From contig JABIYQ010000008.1 of the NCBI GenBank assembly GCA_018702715.1, forward strand, positions 1 to 27,224: a stretch of DNA of 27,224 nucleotides, read 5' to 3'. This stretch comes from Desulfobacula sp. (GTDB lineage Bacteria; Desulfobacterota; Desulfobacteria; Desulfobacterales; Desulfobacteraceae). Under the pieces are notes generated by a model that worked only from the letters and a program-made list of their open reading frames with translations, made no database searches and was not told the DNA's origin. The stretch's first letter is position 1; every line of letters begins with the position of its first letter. The translations under genes and the position numbers were made by a program. Shown here one piece after another: positions 9,515 to 17,767 of this stretch.

Positions 9515-9979
9515 CTAAAATATGCCTGATAAATATAGAATTCTTAAAACAGCTGCAGATAAAATACCTGCCATAATATCATCCAGGACTACCCCTGCAC
9601 CTCCTGAGAAATTGCGCTCAAAATATTTCACAGGTGCAAGTTTTACAATATCAAAAAACCTGAATATAAAAAACCCGGCCACAATCGTATAGATATTAAT
9701 GGGAACCCACGCCATGGTTACAACATATCCTGCAATTTCATCAATAACAATACAACCGGGATCTTTCTTTTCCAAAATCTTTTCAGCCTGATCTGAAAAA
9801 TAAATGGCCACAAGGATTAAAGCTGAAATATAAATCCCAACAAAAGAAGTTGGAATGATTAAAAAAACAAGTGCAAAAGGAATTGCTGCAATAGTTCCAA
9901 AAGTACCGGGTGCAAAAGGGAGTCTTCCTGAATAGAATCCAGTGGCTATAAATATTATGATTTTTTGATTTAAGGTCAT
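9515..9979 (-). CDS. pgpA: Phosphatidylglycerophosphatase A
   Basis: Membrane phosphatase that dephosphorylates phosphatidylglycerol phosphate in phospholipid synthesis. The 154 residues match the PgpA family. The conserved start region 'GFYSGRLPFAPGTFGT', the active-site region 'CIVIDEIAGYVVTM' and the C-terminal 'GGAGVVLDDIMAGI' motif are all present, embedded in four hydrophobic segments. The gene lies between larC and recA in the same direction. No Shine-Dalgarno element is apparent before the ATG, and a candidate sigma-70 promoter ends only a few bases upstream of it. Confidence 0.95.
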   Translation of the reverse strand: MTLNQKIIIFIATGFYSGRLPFAPGTFGTIAAIPFALVFLIIPTSFVGIYISALILVAIYFSDQAEKILEKKDPGCIVIDEIAGYVVTMAWVPINIYTIVAGFFIFRFFDIVKLAPVKYFERNFSGGAGVVLDDIMAGILSAAVLRILYLSGIF

Positions 9980-9985
9980 TTTGAA

Positions 9986-10014
9986 GTTCTATATTCTGCG
10001 TAAGTCCCTGTCAA
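9986..10014 (-). promoter_or_regulatory. Candidate sigma-70 promoter for pgpA-recA
   Basis: A perfect -35 hexamer TTGACA lies at 10009-10014 on the - strand. With a 17-base spacer it pairs with TAGAAC (9986-9991), or with a 15-base spacer with TATAGA (9988-9993). Transcription would then begin almost at the pgpA start codon, giving a leaderless or very short leader mRNA. That fits the missing Shine-Dalgarno, but the -10 match is weak. Confidence 0.3.
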
Positions 10015-10026
10015 GTAGATTGGGTT

Positions 10027-10054
10027 AAGTCGATTTTACCAAGTCTATTTTACC
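10027..10054. repeat. 14-bp tandem duplication across the larC stop codon
   Basis: Two adjacent copies, AAGTCGATTTTACC (10027-10040) and AAGTCTATTTTACC (10041-10054), differ at one base. The inner copy contains the stop codon of larC. A third, degraded half copy may follow inside the gene. It looks like a simple replication-slippage duplication of the gene's 3' end. Confidence 0.6.
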
Positions 10055-11268
10055 AGTTCGATTGGGACAATAGGATGGGATTCACCCGGGTTTGCATCAG
10101 ATAAAATTCGAGCATAGACATCTTTTAATGGAATCTTTTTTTCCTTTGCCACTTTTTTTGCAACAAAATACTCTGGTACAAATCTGATACTATTATCAGG
10201 ATTAGTGATTTTTTTTACCTGTAGTTTTCCAAATGAGGTTTTGACAAAAGTTTTTTCTCTTAAAAGAAAGGATCGTCCGCTTTCATAATGCCTCACACCA
10301 ATGGATGTTGTCTGGGTAAGTATAATCTGGACAATATTATCCAGATCCTCTTTCCTGCATATCACCTCAAGTTGGATCCCGGGTCTGTTTTTTTTCATTT
10401 GCACGGGAATATAACAGACATCAAGCGCCTTGTTCTCAAACAAAGATTCCATTAAAAACCCCAAAACTTCGGGAATGGTATCATCCACGTTTGTTTTGAC
10501 AACATGAATGGCTTCTTTGTGAACAGATGTTTTATTTTTCTTTTCAATAAGCTGTGGTTTTCCCAAAATAATGCGCAGCAGATTGGGAAGATCTGACCCT
10601 GTATCTCTTTTGCCTGAACCATAACCAACTTTTTTTATGATCATTTCCGGCATCTGCCCAAAGGATGAGGCCAGCGTAGAAATAATAGCTGCCCCTGTCG
10701 GGGTGACAATCTCTGTTGTGGCATCAGACGATCTTACAGGAACATCCTTTAAAATGGCCACAGTTGCAGGAACTGGAACGGGTATCCGGCCATGGGCACA
10801 GGTCACAAATCCTGATCCCAGAGGAATACTTGAAGCATATACCTTTTCAATGCCAAGATACTCTACACAGATAAAAGAACCGATAATATCAACAATGGAA
10901 TCTATGCCGCCGATTTCATGGAAGTGAATGCTTTCAATATCTTTACCATGAATATTAGACTCAGCCAAAGCTATTTTTTCAAAAGCCAAAAGGCTGTTTT
11001 TTTTAACCTTTTTTGACAAAGAACTATTCTCAATCAATTCTTTGATCTCACTATAATTGCGTGAAGCATGGCCCTCATCAATGACGTCTACAATAAGATC
11101 TATAGCTTTTAAATGGTGCTTGTATACAATATTTGTCTTTAATTGAAAACCATGTAAAACATGACTTAACTTTTCTTTTAGAAAATCAAGCGGTACTCCT
11201 AAATCGATCAACGCACCAAGGGTCATGTCTCCGCTGATACCGGAAAACATATCAACATATGCAATCAT
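10045..11268 (-). CDS. larC: LarC, nickel insertion for nickel-pincer cofactor
   Basis: LarC (DUF111) inserts nickel into the pyridinium-bis-thiocarboxylate precursor to give the nickel-pincer nucleotide used by lactate racemase and relatives. The 407 residues form a single continuous LarC1-LarC2 reading frame, unlike the frameshifted arrangement known in Lactobacillus. Seen are the N-terminal DMFSGISGDMTLGALIDLG motif, 'HFHEIGGIDSIVDI' near residue 120, the 'GRIPVPVPATVAIL' and 'TPTGAAII' motifs near 160-195, and the His/Asp-bearing C-terminal domain. The ATG follows the peptidase stop by two bases, with AGGAG inside the end of the peptidase gene. LarA, LarB and LarE are not in the window, so the client enzyme is unknown. 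Confidence 0.93.
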   Translation of the reverse strand: MIAYVDMFSGISGDMTLGALIDLGVPLDFLKEKLSHVLHGFQLKTNIVYKHHLKAIDLIVDVIDEGHASRNYSEIKELIENSSLSKKVKKNSLLAFEKIALAESNIHGKDIESIHFHEIGGIDSIVDIIGSFICVEYLGIEKVYASSIPLGSGFVTCAHGRIPVPVPATVAILKDVPVRSSDATTEIVTPTGAAIISTLASSFGQMPEMIIKKVGYGSGKRDTGSDLPNLLRIILGKPQLIEKKNKTSVHKEAIHVVKTNVDDTIPEVLGFLMESLFENKALDVCYIPVQMKKNRPGIQLEVICRKEDLDNIVQIILTQTTSIGVRHYESGRSFLLREKTFVKTSFGKLQVKKITNPDNSIRFVPEYFVAKKVAKEKKIPLKDVYARILSDANPGESHPIVPIELVK

Positions 11269-11270
11269 CC

Positions 11271-12407
11271 TTACATTTCTCCTGTAGCATGAACCTTTAA
11301 AATCTCAAGTACCAAGTTTGCTGATTCCTCCATATCTTTGATGGCAACAGATTCATTTAATGTGTGAACATCGGTCATGCCCGTTCCAAGAACCCCGGCA
11401 ACAATTCCTTTGCCAAAAAAAACATTTGCATCTGCCCCACCTCCAATGGTCTTGCTTTCCAAAGAGACTCCCAGATTTTTGGCAGCTTTCCCGGCAAGTT
11501 TAATAGCCATGTGATCTTCGGAAATATTTGTCTGGGTAAAATCATTTTCAACAATAGCCTCTATCCTGGGAAAGTCTGAACCGCTTTTGAATAGTTCTGC
11601 AGCAGCGTAAAATGCATCTGTAATATTATCTGTAATTGTTTTTAATTTTTCAACATCATGACTTCTTGCTTCCCCATGGATTTCAACAAATTCAGGGATA
11701 ATATTGGTGGCAACCCCGCCTTTAATGGTACCAAGATTACATGTGGTCTCTTCATCAATCCTGCCTAAATTAAGCCCTGAAATGGCTTTAGATGCTACTG
11801 CAATAGCACTGATTCCATTTTCAGGCTCAGCGCCTGAATGGGCGGCTTTCCCAAAAATTTTTATAATAATCTTGTTTGCACCGGGAGCTTTTGTGACAAT
11901 TCCTTCAGTATCTGTTGAATCAAGGATATACCCGAATTTTGAATCCATTAAGGCAAAATCAAAATTCTTTGCTCCAAGAAGACCTATTTCTTCACAAACA
12001 GTAAAAATAAGTTCAACAGGCGGATAATCTATTTTATTTTCAAGGATAACATCCATGACTTCAAGAATAATGGCAAGGGCGGATTTGTCATCCGCACCCA
12101 GGATGGTTGTTCCATCACTCTTAAAAATACCATCCTTAAAAATCACCTTTATATTATTACCCGGTCCAACCGTATCCATGTGACCGGATAAAAAAATGGG
12201 TTCTGCATCTACCGTTCCCTTAAACTTAGCAACAAGATTGGAGCAATTTCCCCCCACCTGTTCTTCTGCCTTATCATAACAGATAGTTGCACCCATTTTT
12301 ATCAATATTTTTTCAAGTGCCAGGGCAACATCCTTTTCCCGGCGGGAAAGAGAATCAATTTGTACAAGGTTTGTGAATCTTTGAGCCAGTCTCTGTGAAT
12401 TTATCAT
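11271..12407 (-). CDS. M20 family metallopeptidase (PepT-like)
   Basis: Zinc-dependent amino-, di- or tripeptidase of the M20 family, 378 residues, cytoplasmic. The metal-site motifs are all present: SGHMDTVGPG near residue 74 (His and Asp ligands), GADDKSA near 117 (bridging Asp), and EEIGLLGAKNF near 146 (catalytic and metal Glu). The dimerisation domain starts at HSGAEPENGISAI near 195, and the final 'TDVHTLNE' supplies the last His. The plan matches the PepT-like group. AAGGGAT precedes the ATG. The gene opens the larC-pgpA-recA-alaS string and lies downstream of the cooS terminator. Substrate choice cannot be read from sequence. Confidence 0.9.
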   Translation of the reverse strand: MINSQRLAQRFTNLVQIDSLSRREKDVALALEKILIKMGATICYDKAEEQVGGNCSNLVAKFKGTVDAEPIFLSGHMDTVGPGNNIKVIFKDGIFKSDGTTILGADDKSALAIILEVMDVILENKIDYPPVELIFTVCEEIGLLGAKNFDFALMDSKFGYILDSTDTEGIVTKAPGANKIIIKIFGKAAHSGAEPENGISAIAVASKAISGLNLGRIDEETTCNLGTIKGGVATNIIPEFVEIHGEARSHDVEKLKTITDNITDAFYAAAELFKSGSDFPRIEAIVENDFTQTNISEDHMAIKLAGKAAKNLGVSLESKTIGGGADANVFFGKGIVAGVLGTGMTDVHTLNESVAIKDMEESANLVLEILKVHATGEM

Positions 12408-12532
12408 TTTTTATCCCTTCATATATAAGCTGCGCAATAAAAGCAAAGTTCAAAATCAAAGAGATAATATATACTAAATTTTTTTTATTAATTCCATGAT
12501 TAATAAGAAAGGAATATCTTTCATTATCTTAC

Positions 12533-12614
12533 AATAAAAACAGGTGTTATTTTAGGGATTAAAATTGTTAAAGTTTTTAATTTTATCAAAATCCCAATAA
12601 CACCTGTTTTTATT
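12533..12614 (-). terminator. Long-stem terminator after cooS
   Basis: Two perfect 18-base arms (12533-12550 and 12597-12614), with core ACAGGTGTTAT on one side and its complement on the other, enclose a second short inverted pair GGGATT (12555-12560) / AATCCC (12590-12595) and an AT-rich loop. On the - strand the stem begins 19 bases after the cooS stop and ends in a T-rich stretch (GTTTTTATT). The reverse reading also ends in a T-run, so the element could stop transcription from both sides. Confidence 0.8.
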
Positions 12615-12633
12615 CAATTATATTGATTTGGAC

Positions 12634-14691
12634 CTAGGCAGATTCCAAATCCCTTCTTGTCGCCATATCCATCATAACTCTTTTTCTGGCTTTATTAATT
12701 CCAAGTGCATCTCGTTTCTTATCAATGTGAGCAATCATTTTTCTTGCGTGTTTAACTGGATCAATTTCTAAATCCCACATTCCACCATAAATATTCTGGA
12801 GATCTTCAAAAATATATTTTTGAAATACGGGTGCTCCTGAAGTGGGTAAAGTAACACCAAAAACGGTATAAACGCCTGATGCCACAAAATAATGCCCGAT
12901 ACTTATTGCTTTTTCACTCATCCATTCAGGCGCACTTCCTGCAACTGGCAAATCACTGATATCATTTCCCAGGCCACCGGCTTTTACCATTTCTGTTGCC
13001 GCTAAAAGGATACGGCTATTATCAACGCAAGATCCCATATGAAGAACAGGCGGAATTCCAACTGTTTCGCAGACCTCAGCCAGACCAGGGCCGCAGAATG
13101 CAGCTGCAGATTCCGGCGTCAACAGCCCTTCCATTGCACATGCAATACCATTGCATCCAGTGGTTATAACAAGGACATCATTTTTTATCAGCTCTTTAAC
13201 TACGGCAATATGTCCTTCATTATGTCTGGTTCTTGCATTATTACAGCCGACCACTCCTGCGACACCTCGTATTCGCCCATTGATGATATTATCATTCAAG
13301 GTGTAATAAGACCCGCGGAAGGTACCTCCTAAATGATATAAAACAGACTCGACTCCAAAGCCGGCAATCTGTTGACCTTTTTCTTTTGGTATCATTACAT
13401 CAGCCCCTCTGTTATTAAAATTATCTATGGCAATTTTAACAATCCTTTTTGCATCCTCAAGGGCATAATGTTCATTGAATTCAATATGGATGACATTCTC
13501 CTGCTCCATTTTGGCGATGGGGTGTGTGGTGATCAATTTGGTATGAAAACATTTTGCCACATTGGCGACATTTTGAAAAATACATTGAATGTCAACCACC
13601 ATTGCATCACATGCTCCTGTAATAATCGCAAGCTCCTGTTGAAGAAAAGTACCACATAAAGGTACGCCGTGTCGTTGAAGAATTTCATTAGCAGTACAAC
13701 AGATCCCGGATAGCTGTATCCCTTTTGCTCCTTTTGATATTGCATATTCTTCCATTTCCCTGGATTGGGTAACACCGACGATCATTTCAGATAGAACCGG
13801 TTCATGTCCGTGGATAACGATATTTACATGGTCTTCTTTCATCACACCCAGGTTTGCTTCAGATGCAAGCGGGAATGGTGTACCAAAAAGAACATCCTGT
13901 AAATCAGTCGCCATCATTGACCCTCCCCAACCATCTGCAATGGCGGCACGCGTACCCTGTTTTATCAAATTTTTATAATCCTGATCCACGCCAATATGGG
14001 TCCGGTGCATAATTTCAACTATTTCTCTATCAATATTTCTTGGCCTGACACCCATGGTTTCCCATTTTTTATATAAAGCCTCAGGTGCCCGTCTAAGGTA
14101 AATCAGTTCGCCTTCTGGTTTACCCCATTCGTTTAATGCTTTTTCTCCAACTTCAACAGCAATTTCATAAATATCACGATCCATTTCCTTTCCATCTACT
14201 TCTACTATGGTATCAACATTAAAATAGGGTGCAATAGAGAGCAGTTTAATAGGATCTTTTATTGTATAGTCTTTTGTTTCTTTTCTAGCAGCTTTCATAA
14301 AAATTTCAGCAACGTTACGACCATGATCTGAGTGCGCTGCAGCACCACCTGCAATCATTCTGATAAAATTTCTGGCTGCAATTGTATTGGGAGTTGCACC
14401 ACACAAACCCTTTCTATTATCTTCTCCTTCAAGACCCGATTTTGGCATTGGAAGGCGGCAGGGACCCATGCTGCAGTTTTTGCAGCAAATACCCTGGACA
14501 CCTATATTACAGGGTTTCATATTTTCTGCCCGATCAAATACAGTCTCAATATTTAAATCATGGGCTCTTTTGATCATTTGCTGGGTTGCCAAGTCAATTG
14601 AGGCTTCAACAGGATCTGCTTTCTTTCTGGGCTTTGCATTTTTTTTATTTTCAGTTTTTGGTCTAAGACTTGTAACCTTTTTTGTATCCAT
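12634..14691 (-). CDS. cooS: Ni-Fe carbon monoxide dehydrogenase catalytic subunit
   Basis: Anaerobic CO dehydrogenase (CO + H2O to CO2 + 2 e- + 2 H+), 685 residues against the usual 630-640; the surplus is a Lys-rich N-terminal extension of about 25 residues plus small inserts. D- and B-cluster cysteines are in place: C61, C69, C70, C73, C78 and C97. C-cluster ligands are H296 (GHEP), C331/C332 (SGICCTANE), C370 (VDIQC), C483 (VVGCNN), C513 (TTGCNG) and C555 (MGSCVDN). All known ligand positions are therefore filled and the enzyme should be active. AGGAG precedes the ATG. It is the last gene after three NifX-fold proteins and two Fe-S MinD ATPases. No cooF, canonical cooC or acetyl-CoA synthase gene is nearby, so its electron acceptor is not evident. 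Confidence 0.97.
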   Translation of the reverse strand: MDTKKVTSLRPKTENKKNAKPRKKADPVEASIDLATQQMIKRAHDLNIETVFDRAENMKPCNIGVQGICCKNCSMGPCRLPMPKSGLEGEDNRKGLCGATPNTIAARNFIRMIAGGAAAHSDHGRNVAEIFMKAARKETKDYTIKDPIKLLSIAPYFNVDTIVEVDGKEMDRDIYEIAVEVGEKALNEWGKPEGELIYLRRAPEALYKKWETMGVRPRNIDREIVEIMHRTHIGVDQDYKNLIKQGTRAAIADGWGGSMMATDLQDVLFGTPFPLASEANLGVMKEDHVNIVIHGHEPVLSEMIVGVTQSREMEEYAISKGAKGIQLSGICCTANEILQRHGVPLCGTFLQQELAIITGACDAMVVDIQCIFQNVANVAKCFHTKLITTHPIAKMEQENVIHIEFNEHYALEDAKRIVKIAIDNFNNRGADVMIPKEKGQQIAGFGVESVLYHLGGTFRGSYYTLNDNIINGRIRGVAGVVGCNNARTRHNEGHIAVVKELIKNDVLVITTGCNGIACAMEGLLTPESAAAFCGPGLAEVCETVGIPPVLHMGSCVDNSRILLAATEMVKAGGLGNDISDLPVAGSAPEWMSEKAISIGHYFVASGVYTVFGVTLPTSGAPVFQKYIFEDLQNIYGGMWDLEIDPVKHARKMIAHIDKKRDALGINKARKRVMMDMATRRDLESA

Positions 14692-14711
14692 TTATCATTC
14701 TCCTATTGTTG

Positions 14712-14738
14712 CATGCGATTCAAAGTTTAAATTGCATG
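14712..14738 (-). promoter_or_regulatory. Inverted repeat in cooS leader, possible operator
   Basis: In the 70-base gap before cooS, CATGCGATT (14712-14720) and AATTGCATG (14730-14738) form an inverted repeat with eight of nine bases matching around a nine-base spacer. It lies just upstream of the cooS ribosome binding site. It does not fit the CooA consensus (TGTCA-N6-CGACA). It may be an operator or an RNA hairpin tuning cooS within the operon; function is unproven. Confidence 0.35.
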
Positions 14739-14761
14739 TTCCACTTTTGGTTTCATTATTA

Positions 14762-15139
14762 CTATTTAACAAAAAAAGAATTATTTTTGATTGAGTATTC
14801 ATCTAAAATTACACCCGGCATTATAAAATCCGAGATTCGATGCTTTTCATTTATTAAGATAGCCAGTATCTTATCGGTGTTCCCAAAAATAAATGGAATC
14901 AGTACAATTCCATTTTGTTCAATAAATATGGATCGATCATCAGTTATGGCTCCGCAGATTAGAATATCAATTTTACAGTTTTTCAAAATGCATGAAAATT
15001 GCTTCAGATCATGTGGATCGAATCCTTTATATACTCGATCACTAATTTTCAAGTTTTCAAGATCAACGATCATCAATGTGTTTGCAGAATCAAAGACAGG
15101 CGAGATCCTGTTTCCCCAAATAGTTAGTGCGACTTTCAA
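14762..15139 (-). CDS. NifX/ORP-fold small protein, divergent
   Basis: Small cytoplasmic protein of 125 residues with the fold of the dinitrogenase iron-molybdenum cofactor (NifX/NifB C-terminal, MTH1175) family, whose members carry metal-sulfur cofactors. The diagnostic start 'MKVALTIWGNRISPVFDSA' followed by a hydrophobic strand and Asp is present. The Gly-rich cofactor loop of typical members is poorly kept, and the second half is unusually divergent, with a C-terminal extension of about 20 residues. Translation seems to start at TTG (15137-15139) behind AAGGGG; no in-frame ATG is available upstream before a stop. It follows the next NifX-like gene by 23 bases and precedes cooS. Confidence 0.75.
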   Translation of the reverse strand: MKVALTIWGNRISPVFDSANTLMIVDLENLKISDRVYKGFDPHDLKQFSCILKNCKIDILICGAITDDRSIFIEQNGIVLIPFIFGNTDKILAILINEKHRISDFIMPGVILDEYSIKNNSFFVK

Positions 15140-15162
15140 ATTAGCAGTTTACCCCTTTTAAT

Positions 15163-15525
15163 TTAGCCCCAGTGACCTTCTTTGTTGGCAGCATCGGCAA
15201 AAACCTGTTTGCCCTGCATAAATTTATGAACCGCATCAATAACACTTCCTTGTTGATCACTAACAACTTTAATTCCAGCAGTTGTTAGAGTTTGAAATGC
15301 ATTGGGACCGCAGTATCCAGTCAACAAAACCTCTGCATCCTTGTCGCTGAGCATGGCTGCAGCTTTAATTCCGGCACCCTTAAAGGCATTTTTATTTTCA
15401 ATATTGTCATATGATTTAAATTCAAGTGTTTTGGCATCTATAATAAGAATATAGGCAGCTCTTCCAAATCTTGGATCAATCTGGGAATTTATATCATTTT
15501 CCATAGCTGTAACTGCTATCTTCAT
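15163..15525 (-). CDS. NifX/ORP-fold metal-cofactor protein
   Basis: Protein of 120 residues of the dinitrogenase Fe-Mo cofactor-binding (NifX-like) family. It opens with MKIAVTAMENDINSQIDPRFGRAAYILIID, of which the diagnostic part is the 'DPRFGRA' segment and the following strand. GYCGPNAFQTL near residue 68 forms the usual second glycine/cysteine loop. Such proteins include the orange protein (DVU2108 type), which binds a Mo-Cu sulfide cluster; metal content here is unknown. The start at 15525 is chosen because GGGAG stands seven bases before this ATG. A longer in-frame reading would overlap the upstream gene. It is the middle of three paralogues in the operon. Confidence 0.88.
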   Translation of the reverse strand: MKIAVTAMENDINSQIDPRFGRAAYILIIDAKTLEFKSYDNIENKNAFKGAGIKAAAMLSDKDAEVLLTGYCGPNAFQTLTTAGIKVVSDQQGSVIDAVHKFMQGKQVFADAANKEGHWG

Positions 15526-15547
15526 TTCTTTTCTCCCTTTAAGTAAA

Positions 15548-15931
15548 TCATCCTTGCCCGCCACCACCACAGACTTGATCATTTCTGATTTCAAGCAAGG
15601 CGCCGGCGATGAGATCTTTAACTACAGGACCTATTTCAGGTCGCTGGTCGTCATGATACACATCAATACCTGCCTGCTTGAAACCCATTAAAGGACGCAT
15701 ACCAATACCACCGACAATGAGTGCATTCACTCGATTTTCAGATAAAAGATTGACCGGTACCATGCAGCCACCCTGAACATGGTCCTGGTTTTGGAGGATG
15801 GCTACATCTTTTATCTCACCATCTTCAACATCCACTAAGGTAAATACGTCACAATGGCCAAAGTGACCGGATCTTGTTCCAGAGAGTCCACCCTGGCCGT
15901 TTGAAGGGATAGCAATTCTTCCGTTTTTCAT
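15548..15931 (-). CDS. NifX/ORP-fold metal-cofactor protein with Cys-Gly tail
   Basis: Protein of 127 residues of the dinitrogenase Fe-Mo cofactor-binding family. The 'GRIAIPSNGQGGLSGTRSGHFGHC' region (key residues His and Cys of HFGHC near position 27), 'DHVQGGCMVP' near 51 and 'IVGGIGMRPL' near 75 are the typical cofactor-pocket loops. The protein ends in CGGGGQG, a Cys-Gly tail often seen in this group. The ATG at 15931 is preferred because AGGAG then lies 10 bases away; an ATG at 15940 sits almost on top of the same AGGAG. It begins just after the second MinD ATPase. Of the three paralogues it keeps the most canonical pocket and is the best candidate for the orange-protein role. Confidence 0.85.
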   Translation of the reverse strand: MKNGRIAIPSNGQGGLSGTRSGHFGHCDVFTLVDVEDGEIKDVAILQNQDHVQGGCMVPVNLLSENRVNALIVGGIGMRPLMGFKQAGIDVYHDDQRPEIGPVVKDLIAGALLEIRNDQVCGGGGQG

Positions 15932-15944
15932 AATTTTCATGCTC

Positions 15945-16844
15945 CTATAAATGTTGTAGTATATTTGCCACAGGTGTTTTAAACTCGTCCTGGGACAGGA
16001 TGTTGTCCCAAAGCTGCCGTACTTTTATACTAACCTGTGAATTGTTGTTGTATTCAAAAATCGTTTCAGCCTGGATCATGGCTTTTGTGAAAATAGAGTC
16101 AAAGGGAATTTTACCCACCACGGCAATGTTGGCCGAGTCAGCAAATTTTTCTATATTTTTTGTCTTATCTATATTTAAATCATATTTGTTTATACAAACC
16201 ATTGCAGGGATATTAAAATGTCTGGAAAGTTGCGTGAGCCTTTTCATATCATGAATACCGGAAACACTTGGCTCAGTAACAATCAAAATAGCCGTTGCCT
16301 GACCGATTGAAGCGATCACTGGGCATCCAATACCCGGGGGGCCGTCCGTAAGAATCAGATCCAAATTTTCTTGATGTGCAATTTTTTTAGCTTCATTCCT
16401 GACAAGTGACACAAGTTTACCTGAATTTTCCTGGGCAATGCCAAGCCTGGCATGAACCATGGGGCCGAATCTTGTACTTGAGAGATACCATTGTCCACAG
16501 ATGGTTTCCGGAAAATCAATGGCCTGCTCAGGGCATAGGTCAACGCAAACCCCACACCCTTCGCATTCAATGGAATCAATTTCAAATGTATCTTTTATTG
16601 CATCGAACCGGCAAAGATCGATACAAAGACCACACTTACTGCACTTATCAGGATTGATAATTGCCTCATGGCCTGCATTGAAATCATGAGATTTTTTAAA
16701 ATCAGGTTCCAAAATCAAATGCAGATCTGCTGCATCTACATCAGCATCACAAAGAACCGTATTCTGGGCCAGCGATGCAAAAGCTGCCGTAATGCTTGTT
16801 TTGCCAGTACCGCCTTTCCCGCTTAAAATTACAAGTTCCTTCAT
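15945..16844 (-). CDS. Ferredoxin-MinD chimeric ATPase (second copy)
   Basis: P-loop ATPase of the MinD/Mrp family, 299 residues, with a two-cluster bacterial ferredoxin module inserted after the first third. The deviant Walker A KGGTGKT is at residues 10-16. The Fe-S motifs CSKCGLCIDLC and CEGCGVCVDLCP lie around 63-107, and the catalytic switch 'LILTDGPPGIGCPV' is near 165. Such chimeras accompany NifX-fold proteins in ORP-type clusters and are thought to act in metal-cofactor assembly or in complex formation. The start overlaps the stop of the first copy (ATGA), so the two are coupled and may form a heterodimer. Confidence 0.9.
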   Translation of the reverse strand: MKELVILSGKGGTGKTSITAAFASLAQNTVLCDADVDAADLHLILEPDFKKSHDFNAGHEAIINPDKCSKCGLCIDLCRFDAIKDTFEIDSIECEGCGVCVDLCPEQAIDFPETICGQWYLSSTRFGPMVHARLGIAQENSGKLVSLVRNEAKKIAHQENLDLILTDGPPGIGCPVIASIGQATAILIVTEPSVSGIHDMKRLTQLSRHFNIPAMVCINKYDLNIDKTKNIEKFADSANIAVVGKIPFDSIFTKAMIQAETIFEYNNNSQVSIKVRQLWDNILSQDEFKTPVANILQHL

Positions 16845-17710
16845 TTGTCTTTTTCCTTTTTTTCCATCAACTGAATTATTCTATCGTATAAATCCTGAAA
16901 CTTTTTTTTATACCCGGGCAAAGTTTCTGCAACCATTTGACCTCTGGAATAAATTTGGGCGATTCTCCTATCAAATGGGATTTCCATCAATATGGGTATA
17001 TTTTGTTCCATAGCATAGGATTTAACATCATCATTTCCCAGACCGGCCCGATTGATAATCAGTCCATGGGGTATACCGAGAATTCTTACAGTTTCCACTG
17101 CAAGTTTAAGATCGTGGAGTCCAAAAGGAGTGGGCTCTGTAACCAGCAAAATAAAATTAGCCCCTTTCATAGCTGCGATAACAGGGCATGAGGTTCCAGG
17201 GGGAGCATCAATAATTGTAAGCTGGTCATGTTTTGAAAAGGATCTGACTTTTTTAATAATTGGTGGTACCATTACCTGGCCGATATCCAGGCGGCCATGG
17301 GTAAAAGATATATGGTCCCTTGTTTGGTGTCCAATTGTTTGGTGTTCAATTGTTCCCAAGACCCTTTGTTTTTCAATAAGCGCATCTTCAGGACACACTG
17401 CAAAACACCCGCCACAGGAATGGCAGAGATTTTCAAATATCATGACATCTTTTTTTAAAACAGCGATGGCACCATATCGACAAATATCCATACATTTTTT
17501 ACAAAAAGTGCATTTTTCAAGATCAATTCGAGGTACAGGAGCAATCACCGGTTCTGTTTTATCAATGATCGGACTCAGGAAAAGATGGGAATTGGGCTCC
17601 TCAACATCGCAGTCCAAAAGATGCACATCTTTTTTTAACGAAACTGCAAGGTTTGTTGCAACAAAGGTCTTGCCTGTTCCTCCTTTTCCACTGGCTACAC
17701 TTATGATCAT
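16841..17710 (-). CDS. Ferredoxin-MinD chimeric ATPase (first copy)
   Basis: MinD/Mrp-type P-loop ATPase of 289 residues with an inserted 2x[4Fe-4S] ferredoxin module. Deviant Walker A KGGTGKT is at residues 9-15, cluster motifs CTFCKKCMDIC and CHSCGGCFAVCP lie near 65-105, and 'IIDAPPGTSCPV' near 168 is the switch II region. The ATG at 17710 is preferred; a TTG at 17716 lies closer to the GGGAG element and cannot be excluded. It lies 61 bases after the DUF5320-like gene and overlaps the second ATPase gene by four bases. The pair corresponds in arrangement to the paired ATPases of the Desulfovibrio orp cluster. Confidence 0.9.
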   Translation of the reverse strand: MIISVASGKGGTGKTFVATNLAVSLKKDVHLLDCDVEEPNSHLFLSPIIDKTEPVIAPVPRIDLEKCTFCKKCMDICRYGAIAVLKKDVMIFENLCHSCGGCFAVCPEDALIEKQRVLGTIEHQTIGHQTRDHISFTHGRLDIGQVMVPPIIKKVRSFSKHDQLTIIDAPPGTSCPVIAAMKGANFILLVTEPTPFGLHDLKLAVETVRILGIPHGLIINRAGLGNDDVKSYAMEQNIPILMEIPFDRRIAQIYSRGQMVAETLPGYKKKFQDLYDRIIQLMEKKEKDK

Positions 17711-17767
17711 CTGCAATATTCTCCCTTAAATACTATTGTGTTCCTGTAGTTGAAAAATCAATTTCAA

